A DNA stretch of 23,023 nucleotides from the NCBI GenBank assembly GCA_035426385.1, contig DAOLZQ010000052.1, positions 1 through 23,023 on the forward strand, given 5' to 3'. The position numbers and the translations under genes were made by a program. The notes under the pieces were generated by a model. It saw nothing but the letters and a program-made list of their open reading frames with translations. It was not told the origin of the DNA and searched no databases. Positions 8,901 to 16,900 of this stretch are shown piece after piece. Position 1 is the first letter of the stretch; every line of letters begins with the position of its first letter. Source of the stretch: Parvibacillus sp035426385. Lineage in GTDB: Bacteria > Bacteroidota > Bacteroidia > Chitinophagales > Saprospiraceae.

Positions 8901-11900
8901 CCCTTGGTTATCGTGATATCATCGGTGCCACTACAGCCTGACGCATCAGTGACCGTAACCCTGAAGGTTCCCGAAGAATTAACTGTGATGGTCTGAGTAG
9001 AAGCTCCAGTGGACCAGGTATATGTAGCAAACCCCGGGCCCGGGTCAAGCGTGCTGGTCTCATTACTGCAAAGTGTTGTATTACCTTGAATATTGATCGT
9101 GAGTGCATTACTTTCGGTCACCGTAATCTGATCCTGTCCAGTGCAACCGTTCATGTCAGTAACAGTAACACTAAAAGTGCCTGAAGCATTGACTGTCAAT
9201 TTTTGATTTGTACTACCATCACTCCATTTGTACAAGACAAATCCGGTACCGGCATCCAATTGAGAACTGCTGCCCGCACAGAAAGTCGAGCTGCCATTGA
9301 TATTTACGTTGATGGGAGGACTCTGAGTGATGACGATGTCATCGGTACCACTACATCCTTGACTGCTTGTGACCGTAACTGAGTATAAGCCACCTGACGA
9401 AGTGGAAATAGTTTGAGTAGCTTCACCAGTGGACCAGATATAGGAATCAAAGCCAGGCCCGGCATCCAGCAGTGTACTTTGGCCCGCGCATAAGGTGCTC
9501 AGGCCTACTATGTTAAATACTAAAACGTTATTTTCATATACGGTGATCGTGTCTTTACCTCTACAGCCATTGGCATCATTGACGCTTACTTCATAAAAGC
9601 CGGGTGCATTCACAATAATTGTACGTGTAGTTTCACCTGAGCTCCATTCATAGTTAGCATATCCTGCTCCTGCATCTAAAGTAGTAGAATCTCCCGGACA
9701 GAATGTCGCACTCCCGGAGATCTTGGGCTTTAAAGCGGGAATTTGGATTACAGTAATTGTATCAGTACCGATACAGCCGGTAGCATCTGTCACTGTCACA
9801 CCATAAATACCAGGTGCATTTACAGTGATTACCTGAACACCTACACCGGTAGTCCAATTATAAGTCTGATAACCCGCACCGGCATCAAGCATAGTTGATT
9901 CACCAATACATATTTTTTGATTCCCCTGAATAGCTATCGTTAGCCCGGGCCCTTGTGTTACATTGATTGTTCCAGTGCCTGTACAACCCTGAGAACTGGT
10001 CACAGTTACTGTGTAAATACCGGCTACATTTACTTGAATCTTTTTGCTTTGAGAACCATTACTCCAGGAATAACTCTGGTAATCTCCCGCATCCAGTATG
10101 GTGTAACCCCCCAAACAAAAAGTACGACTACCAGTGATGGCAACAGCAATATCCGGCTTCAATATAACAGAGATATCGTCTGTGCCGGTACATCCATTCG
10201 CATCAGTAACAGTGACTGTATAGTATCCTGTTTGATTTACATCGATTGTCTGAGAGAGTTGACCTGTGGACCATTCGTAACCAAAGAAACCTCCTGTAGC
10301 AGCCAGGGTAGTAAGTTGATTGGGACAGATAGAAGTATCGCCGGTAATATTTATAGTCAACCCATCCATCTCCGATATAATGATAGCAGCAGTAGCTGTA
10401 CATCCAGTGGTTGCAGTGACAGTAACTACATATAATCCTGGTTCAGCCGCATTTATTGTTCGGTCATGAGACCCATTAGTCCAGGAATATTGTGCAAATC
10501 CACCGCCCGCATCCAAGGTGGTGTAGCTGCCGGAGCAAAAGGATGAACTACCCGATATAGCGGTAGATACATCCGGAAGTTTGGTCACTTGTACTGTATC
10601 GGCGGCAGTACAACCGCCTGCATTCGTTACCGTCACCGCGTATTGTCCCGGAGTCCCGGCTGATATAGTTTTAGTCGTGCCTCCATTACTCCATCGAATT
10701 GTAGGATAACTACCTACTACTGCCAGAGTAGTTCTTTTTCCGGGGCAGAATTCTAGATTACCTATGATATCCACTGTAGGAGTTTCTTGTAAGGTTATAT
10801 TTACCGTACCTGAAATAGTCTGAGGGCATCCATTGACACTATTAATCACACTACCAAATGTACCTGTGACTGATCCCGGAGGGTACCAGTATGGAATATG
10901 TACCGTATGTGTAACCGGATCAAAGCGTAAGCTGTCACCATCAAAACAAAACCAAATCGTATCTAATTGTTGAAAGGTTCCTACATATCCCTGCCCCAAG
11001 GGAATCGAGCCCAAACCAATTTTATACACTACTTCAAAAGGTCCTTGATCTCCTTGAGCCAGAAATCTAATAGGTCTGCATTCAAATCCGCACATAGAAA
11101 CACTACCGGACATACTTACACTTCCGGCAGGTAGAAAAATTACTTTCATAGCATCAGAGGCAGCCTCGCATGGTCCAGGCCCGTCAGGATCCTCTGAAGT
11201 GTATGTCAATACAGCAGCGAGGAGCGCTCTATCGGCCAATCCAGGAAAGTACGTGGCATTTGGATCATTAACATTTGAGAACGAGCCATCAAAAGTAGAG
11301 GTTGTCCACGTGCCATTTCCTGTAGAACTAAAGCCATTTAGTACCAGTGGTGAGTTAAAGCAAATAGTCGTATCATTTCCGACATGCACTACAGGTGGAT
11401 CTACACAACCATTACAAGGATTCACGAATACGTGAATAGTGTCTATATCGGTACAAATACCACTTGTTACTGTGAGTATATAATCTCCTGCAGCATTTAA
11501 ACCTATATTATTGATAAGTGGATTCTGATTATTGCTGTTAAAACCATTTGGGCCACTCCAGGAATATGTTCCGATGCCGGTGGCAGTCAGAGATAGCACA
11601 TCGCCTATACATAGGTTATTACTATCTACAGCAGCCATAGCGTCGGGAATTTGATCGACTGTAATATTAACAACTGCGGTATTGCTACAACCTAGCGCAT
11701 TGGTCACCGTAACTTCATATGCGCCAGAATGGTTAGACTGAGCATTATTTATAATTGGATCACGCATTAATGAGCTGTATCCATTAGGGCCTGACCAGGC
11801 ATAGGTGGCACCACCATTGCTATGCAAATTGATATTATCTCCAACACATAGTTGAGTCATATCTGCAGATGCTGTGGCTGAGGGTGAAGCATTGACTGTT

Positions 11901-13846
11901 ACATTGATAGAGGCAGTCGCTGTGCAGCCTGCAGCATTAGTCACAGTGACAGTATATACACCTTGATTAAGTGTTGTAATGTTACCTATCATTGGATTTT
12001 GTGCGGGACTGACGAAACCGTTGGGACCGTTCCATATATATCCTGTACCTCCTGAAGAGGTAAGACTTAGATTTTTGCCTACACAAGCAGGATTTGGGTT
12101 TGCACCGGCCATAGCATTTACCGGCGGGCTGATATTTACAGTAATCAGCTTGGTATCATTACACTTTCCGGCATAGTCTGCCTTAATATAATAAATGGTA
12201 GTCAAAGCCGGTGAGACTATAGGACTTGGAAGTACATTTCCGCTATTTGCGGGAGTACCGGAATGAAAGGTAACATTAACATCAGCATTCCCTCCTGAAA
12301 GCATGTACATATTTCTCAGATCTACACTTCTACCTGTGCAAATTGTGGTATCTCGAGGTGTGACTACCGGACAAATAACATTATATGAAAATACCGGGGT
12401 GACCACATCGGCACAACTGCCATATCGAATAACGCCTTGAACATATTTAGTACCACTGCAGGTAGCAGGGTAAGAAAAAGGAATCACTTCAGAGCGATAG
12501 ACTTTTGGAACTTGAATATTACTCAGAGGAGGTACTGTGCAGCCATTATTGGCATATACTAATCCTCCAGTATTATCTACGTACACCATATCACCATCCG
12601 TAGGCGGGTCAATAGCAGGATTATCGGAATCATAGGTGATTGCATTACTACATCCAATACCTGAAAATGAGGCTGTGGTAGTTCGAGTACCATTTCCATC
12701 ACCATTGACAAATGCACCCTGTGACCTGGCACATGAGCTCTGAAAAATATAAATATCATACCCTAAACCACAAATTGCGCTAAGGTCATAATTTACATTT
12801 TCATTTACACTAGTAAACACAATTACAAAAGCATTCTCAGGAATATTCTGAGCCGGATTTCCGGAAATTACATTTGCACAATCATTCACATTAGCCCATA
12901 GTGCGGCGCTGGGAGCTTGCAAAGGACAAGGATTACCCTGTCCGATATCGCCATCTCCTGCTCCATTATTATTTGGTAAATCAAGTGAGAAATTAGGTAC
13001 ACTAAACCCTGATCCTGAGGTTAAGACCACAAATTCATTGTCTTGTTCGACACCAGAGCCATCACACGCATCTATAAATATACTTACTAGCTTGGGGCAC
13101 TCGTCACCGGGTTCCTGCTCATCAGCCGGAATTTCGATGGTATTAATAGGCGAGTTTCCAACATTAATACCCCCTGGATAGGGTGGATTAGTCGAAGATT
13201 CATACCATTCGATTTGCTCATCTACTTTCAACCCCGATGCTTCCGCCCATAGGCTTACCTGTTCGCCGGCGCATACATTGCATCCGGGTTCAGTAAGAGT
13301 GGCATTTAAACTATAATCTGTGATACTAAAGTTATCTATATACAGGTTGATGAGGGTGCTGGTCCGAGATGTTGCTCTAACTCTGACTTTGACTCCATTG
13401 CCATATACATTGATACCCGAAACTGTGAATAGATAATAAGTAGCACTACTGATAGACCCCGAACCTACACGATACCAGCCATTGCCGTTGTCTATTTCTA
13501 CTGCAAAGTTAAAAGTCCCCGCTCCCCCTTTGCTCGCCACATCAAAAGAAATATTTCCAATACCACAGTTTTTCCCTGAATGGGTTAAGGTTCCATTATT
13601 TTTATTGAGTTGTGCACAGTTGGCCGGATTTCCACCTACCGCTTGGAAACTTCCTCCTGTAATGGCCCAGCTTGTTTGAGGTGGGTTGAAACCGTAACCC
13701 GTCATTGCCCCAGGACATGACTCCGTCTTATAGCATGCCAACTTCATTGAAGAAGCATCAATGATCGGACAATCTTGGCTATGAAGTGATTGAAAAAAAG
13801 TAAATAAAAGAAGAGATAAAATAAATCTGATAGTCAAATTTCGCAT
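5924..13846 (-). CDS. Giant T9SS type B (gliding-motility-associated C-terminal domain) repeat protein, probable adhesin
   Basis: This 2640-residue protein starts with a signal peptide (about 1-24, ending SLHSQ). Residues 25-185 form a beta-rich, Gly-rich domain of the carbohydrate-binding-module type (tentative). A Cys-rich segment at about 247-440 begins LVSIFIDACDGSG and resembles a lamin-tail-like fold (tentative). Three ~78-residue W-S-G-P-N-G-F repeats follow (577-810), then an Ig-like domain (819-905) and a linker. Next come 16 tandem 69/70-residue repeats (1024-2140), a second Ig-like domain paralogous to the first (about 2218-2305) and further beta domains. The CHU_C/T9SS type B domain closes the protein (2545-2640: FIPNIFTPNHDGTNDVF, IFNRWGDQVY, GWDG). 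Export is by Sec, then T9SS; type B substrates are often held on the surface. Adhesion or a matrix role is inferred from the architecture. The gene converges on the receptor gene with 7 bases between the stops. Confidence 0.9.
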   Translation of the reverse strand: MRNLTIRFILSLLLFTFFQSLHSQDCPIIDASSMKLACYKTESCPGAMTGYGFNPPQTSWAITGGSFQAVGGNPANCAQLNKNNGTLTHSGKNCGIGNISFDVASKGGAGTFNFAVEIDNGNGWYRVGSGSISSATYYLFTVSGINVYGNGVKVRVRATSRTSTLINLYIDNFSITDYSLNATLTEPGCNVCAGEQVSLWAEASGLKVDEQIEWYESSTNPPYPGGINVGNSPINTIEIPADEQEPGDECPKLVSIFIDACDGSGVEQDNEFVVLTSGSGFSVPNFSLDLPNNNGAGDGDIGQGNPCPLQAPSAALWANVNDCANVISGNPAQNIPENAFVIVFTSVNENVNYDLSAICGLGYDIYIFQSSCARSQGAFVNGDGNGTRTTTASFSGIGCSNAITYDSDNPAIDPPTDGDMVYVDNTGGLVYANNGCTVPPLSNIQVPKVYRSEVIPFSYPATCSGTKYVQGVIRYGSCADVVTPVFSYNVICPVVTPRDTTICTGRSVDLRNMYMLSGGNADVNVTFHSGTPANSGNVLPSPIVSPALTTIYYIKADYAGKCNDTKLITVNISPPVNAMAGANPNPACVGKNLSLTSSGGTGYIWNGPNGFVSPAQNPMIGNITTLNQGVYTVTVTNAAGCTATASINVTVNASPSATASADMTQLCVGDNINLHSNGGATYAWSGPNGYSSLMRDPIINNAQSNHSGAYEVTVTNALGCSNTAVVNITVDQIPDAMAAVDSNNLCIGDVLSLTATGIGTYSWSGPNGFNSNNQNPLINNIGLNAAGDYILTVTSGICTDIDTIHVFVNPCNGCVDPPVVHVGNDTTICFNSPLVLNGFSSTGNGTWTTSTFDGSFSNVNDPNATYFPGLADRALLAAVLTYTSEDPDGPGPCEAASDAMKVIFLPAGSVSMSGSVSMCGFECRPIRFLAQGDQGPFEVVYKIGLGSIPLGQGYVGTFQQLDTIWFCFDGDSLRFDPVTHTVHIPYWYPPGSVTGTFGSVINSVNGCPQTISGTVNITLQETPTVDIIGNLEFCPGKRTTLAVVGSYPTIRWSNGGTTKTISAGTPGQYAVTVTNAGGCTAADTVQVTKLPDVSTAISGSSSFCSGSYTTLDAGGGFAQYSWTNGSHDRTINAAEPGLYVVTVTATTGCTATAAIIISEMDGLTINITGDTSICPNQLTTLAATGGFFGYEWSTGQLSQTIDVNQTGYYTVTVTDANGCTGTDDISVILKPDIAVAITGSRTFCLGGYTILDAGDYQSYSWSNGSQSKKIQVNVAGIYTVTVTSSQGCTGTGTINVTQGPGLTIAIQGNQKICIGESTMLDAGAGYQTYNWTTGVGVQVITVNAPGIYGVTVTDATGCIGTDTITVIQIPALKPKISGSATFCPGDSTTLDAGAGYANYEWSSGETTRTIIVNAPGFYEVSVNDANGCRGKDTITVYENNVLVFNIVGLSTLCAGQSTLLDAGPGFDSYIWSTGEATQTISTSSGGLYSVTVTSSQGCSGTDDIVITQSPPINVNINGSSTFCAGSSSQLDAGTGFVLYKWSDGSTNQKLTVNASGTFSVTVTDMNGCTGQDQITVTESNALTINIQGNTTLCSNETSTLDPGPGFATYTWSTGASTQTITVNSSGTFRVTVTDASGCSGTDDITITKGAPVSVNITGNNAICATKSTNLKAGTGFASYIWSNGATTENITVNTGGTYTVTVTDANGCTGTDDFVVTQSPPVNVNIVGSITFCAGSTTTLDAGAGYSAYKWSDASIGQTLITGIPGTYSVTVTDANGCTGTNSITVTESNALSITIAGDQTLCQSQTTVLDPGTGFANYTWSNGAVTQTITVNSAGTYSVTVQDASGCSGTDEIIIAESPPINATITGMTQICTGNSTTLDAGAGYSSYLWSTGATTQTISVDTAGLYAVILTNADGCTGTASVRVTVSSTVTVAVVGNPKICFGKTTQLTADAGFTSYQWSNGMSTQVITVGNGGTYTVTVSDANGCSGTGQITVTAYPQVAVSLSGSTTYCVGGSTNLDAGNGFADYIWSTGAITPAITISSPGSYSVTVTDSNGCTNSTSVIVTESTSLSITISGKDKICTGEATTLSAGNGFKTYLWSSGEMTESITATGGNYTVTVTDNSGCSGTGTFTVTVLPDITINFNVQDTVCLDEVPFTLVASPFGGTFSGPGVTGTVFNPATAGVGVHQLIYTFDNGVCAKSDTTLIFVKDCACSLVITVSAGSDQNICEGDKIQLNGIVTGISNFTWSTSGTGTFSDNKIANPIYNPSASDMAAGSVTITLTTSDPDGAGPCQAVKDVLSLKLERLPEIVDLSVFQPNCKVPLGMITYEVNILGGKFSIDNGQTYVRIHVMTNIQPGNYTFLVESDAGCSTTKDFTINPVPIFNPDWHILSQTCADVGSNTFILDDASLMLPVSVYLNGALQGTFNSLPVTIDSLNFETYTLKIEDQTGCVKDSTFTFSNTGSLSIDIQDVYTIEEGQQVQLVPKIDGTYSSILWTAPTGLSCADCPNPLASPEFTTLYQVEIFNAQGCKDQDTVRVIVTPRVKVFIPNIFTPNHDGTNDVFTVTTADRNVLIKEMRIFNRWGDQVYGGVNLVPNGEHGWDGYFKGKLMDPAVFAYLIVLEFPDKSTRQFKGSVTLIR
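7427..10777 (-). repeat. Tandem array of 16 protein-level repeats, 69/70 residues each (207/210 bp)
   Basis: Residues 1024-2140 of the type B protein form 16 head-to-tail units with no gaps: thirteen of 70 residues and three of 69 (units 1, 4 and 16), totalling 1117 residues. The consensus reads roughly I-x-G-x-x-x-x-C-x-G-x-S-T-x-L-D-A-G-x-G-[FY]-x-x-Y-x-W-S-x-G, then T-Q-T-I-x-V-N, G-x-Y-x-V-T-V-T-D-A-N-G-C-x-G-T-D. Each unit carries two cysteines, near positions 12 and 57, a likely intradomain disulfide. The fold is probably an Ig/PKD-like beta sandwich of the type common in Bacteroidota T9SS cargo. The fold is inferred; the period and cysteine pattern are seen directly. Confidence 0.95.
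11417..12118 (-). repeat. Three tandem ~78-residue W-x-G-P-N-G-F (PKD/Ig-like) repeats in the type B protein
   Basis: Residues 577-810 are three units of about 78 residues. Each has a C-x-G start, a Y-x-W-x-G-P-N-G-[FY] core, an N-P-x-I-x-N strand, G-x-Y-x-V-T-V-T and a second Cys near the end. They belong to the same repeat type as the 16-unit array in the neighbouring 2218-residue protein, and differ from the 69/70-residue repeats further along this protein. Confidence 0.9.
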
Positions 13847-13893
13847 CGTGTAGAATTAGCTCTAATATAGATTATTTAGTAGTTACTTAAATT

Positions 13894-13927
13894 GCAGAAA
13901 GGAAATAAATTCCAATTCCCTTTCTGC
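13894..13927 (-). terminator. Candidate terminator hairpin after the 2218-residue gene
   Basis: GCAGAAAGG (13894-13902) and CCTTTCTGC (13919-13927) form a perfect 9-bp stem with a 16-base loop. It lies 53 bases beyond the stop of the gene at 20636-13980 and 47 bases before the start of the 2640-residue gene. On the minus strand the stem is followed only by AATTTAAGT, a weak U-tract, so it may be an inefficient terminator or an RNA-stabilising hairpin. The rest of the 133-base intergenic stretch is AT-rich with no strong promoter match. Confidence 0.5.
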
Positions 13928-13979
13928 GAATATATTTAAAAATAGATAATTTCTAAAATTGACTATGTATGTTAACTGT

Positions 13980-16900
13980 CTATTCGATTTTAATGAATCC
14001 ATTTTTATAATATTCGTTGCCTGTATCGGTTTTCCAAACTATATAATACAAACCATTTTTCAAGTTTGAAATCTCCAATCTAAAATCCTTCGTTTTTCCT
14101 GACGTGATGACAGATCCAACTGCGGAGTAAATGGTATACTCCACCGATGTGCCATCTACACCATTAAAAATGAGTTCATTTTTTGTCGGGTTAGGATATA
14201 TCGATCCCTGTCCTACTTCAGAAGATAATATGTTTTGTTTCTTGCCAAATACCCTAAGCAAAGTACTGACCGTAACCTGACAACTGGAAGAGTCAATAAT
14301 CTGGCAGTAATATACCCCGCCATGCTGCAAAGAGACATTGGGAAGTATCGGATTTCGTTGATCAGATTCAAAACCAAGTGGCCCACTCCATTTATAATAT
14401 AATCCGCCAGTGGCATAAAATTGAACTGTCTGACCCACACCAGCAGGATTGGGAGTTGCATAAATAAATGGTTTCACGACCAATGGATTTACATAAATAT
14501 TGACATAAGCAGTTCCAAAGCATCCGGCCTCATTGTAAACTAAGACTTGATAAGTTCCGGCATTTTCCTCAGTTATATTTATGATTACCGGATTCTGCTC
14601 ATTGGAATGATATCCACCCGGACCTGTCCATTGATAAAAAGTACCGCCACTGGCATGTATTCGAATTGTTCCGCCCTCACACATATAAATCTCTTCTGCA
14701 TAGGCGGTAGCTACAACGGATGGAAATACTTTGACCAATACAGAATCACTGTTGACGCAACCTGTTGCACCTACTACAGTCGCAACATAATATCCACTCA
14801 TATAAATCGGAATATTATTGACATACGGATTGTCCACTTCAGTAAAGTATCCATAAGGACCACTCCAACTGACATCTCCCTGCGCTTTAGCAGTCAGATA
14901 GACTCCATCACCCTCACAAACCACAAGAGGTCCTCCCGGTATGGAAATGAATGGCAATGGCTTGACATCTACTTGAAGAGTCGTAGTGTCAGCGCAACCA
15001 TTAAGGCCTGTAACAATCAGAGTATATAAACCGGATTGATTTACTGAAACATTTGGAATTGTCGGATCTTGCTCAGAAGAGGTGAAACTATTTGGCCCTG
15101 ACCAAAGATAGCTACCCCTACCCCCTCCATGCAATTGAAGTGTACTACCGGCGCAGGCACTGCTCTGCTCATAAGATGCAGTAGCAACAGGTGGTGCAAG
15201 ATATCCCACTTTAACTAAGTATGTAGCGCTACAACCACCGCTATTTGTTATGATCACCTGATAAACACCTATTTTTTCTATCGAGAAATTTAAGACTACC
15301 GGGTTCTGAACAGTTGAAGAGAAATTATTTGGCCCGCTCCAGGCATAAGTGCCACCGCCTGTTGCATGTAGCTTCAGTGCAGAGCCCAGGCAAATTTCTT
15401 CAGCTTCTGCCCAAGCAGTTCCATTGACTTCGGGAAGTACATTGACAAAGACAGTACCAGAAGCTGTACACCCACCCGAAGTGGTTACTGTCACTGAATA
15501 GGTGCCACCCATGGCAACAGAACTGATGTGTCGCACCGGATTTTGGTTGTTTGAGGTAAATCCAAGTGGACCGGTCCACTTATACGCTATTCCACCTGAA
15601 GCCGAAAGAGTTAAGTTATTTCCAACGCAAATTGGATTAGGTGTCGCACCCACATTTATACCAGGTGCCTGATTGACATCCACATACACGGTATCCTTAC
15701 TCAGACATCCAGCGGTGGTCTGCAGCGTCACAATATAATTCCCCTCCTGAGCTAAAGAAATATTTGATATTGAAGGATTTTGAAGATTTGATGTATAGCC
15801 CAATGGCCCTGCCCAACTGAAAGTACCTGTTCCTATGGCACTTAACTGAACGGTCCCGCCGGTACACACCGGATTAGGAGTCGCTGAAGCGATAGGTGGC
15901 GGCGCGAAGTTAACCATCACAGTTACCGTGTCTTTACTCAGACAACCTGATGTATTTTGAATCGTAACAATATAATTCCCCGCTTGAGCCAAGGTCATAT
16001 TTGGAATTGACGGATTTTGCAGATTGGAAGTATATCCTCCAGGCCCCGACCAACTGAATGTTCCTGAGCCACTTGCACTTAGCTGAACTGTTCCTCCGGA
16101 GCAAACAGGATTAGGAGTAGCTGAAGCAATAGTAGGTGATGACTCATTTACCACTACGGTAACTGTATCTGAGCTTAAACAACCTTCGGTAGTCTGAAAA
16201 GTAACAATATATTCTCCTGCCTGAGCAAGTGTAATATTAACAATTGACGGATTTTGAAGATTTGAGATATAGCCCAATGGACCAGTCCAACTGAAAGAAC
16301 CGGTACCAGTTGCACTTAACTGTACGGTACCACCCGCACAAACCGGGTTCGGCGTCGCTGATGCAATGGTAGGTGATGCAAAATTGACTATTACGCTCAC
16401 TGTATCCTTACCAATACAGCCATTAGTGGCTTCCAGTGTCACTATGTAGTCACCCGCTTTGGCAAGCGACATATCAAGTATTATTGGAGTCTGCTGATTG
16501 GAAGCAAAGCCATCTGGCCCGGTCCAACTAAAGGTGCCCGTACCCGTCGCACTCAGTTGCAAGGTCCCGCCGACACACACCGGATTAGGAGTCGCTGAAG
16601 CTGTCGGGGCGGGAGCAGAATTAACAAGTACAGTGACAGTGTCAAAAGCTTCACAGCCTATTCCAGCCACTAGCCGAACGATGTATTGACCCGAATTGAG
16701 GATTTGGATATTAGGTATAATCGGATTTTGTTCGTTTGAACTAAAGCCATTAGGTCCGGTCCAGGAATAAGAGCCTTGATATTGGGATGATCCATACAAA
16801 AATAAGTTACTACCCTGACATACCGGATTGGGACTTGCAAAAGCGGTAACATTTGGTTCCGGATTGACGATTACCAATATTGAATCATAAGCAAAGCATT

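Noticed and set aside
7139..10435. Several 60-160-codon open frames on the opposite strand of the repeat genes
   Set aside because: They follow the repeat period, have low-complexity or unlikely composition, show no recognisable domain, and lie wholly within strongly supported genes.
7427..10777. The regular ~210-bp periodicity as a possible CRISPR or non-coding satellite
   Set aside because: The units are long, diverged at DNA level, lie in one open frame and conserve protein features (Cys, W-S, D-A-G). This is a protein repeat array.
13862..13869. TATATTAG on the minus strand as the -7 box of the 2640-residue gene
   Set aside because: It has one mismatch to TAnnTTTG and no good -33 partner in a very AT-rich stretch, so it is too weak to report as a feature.
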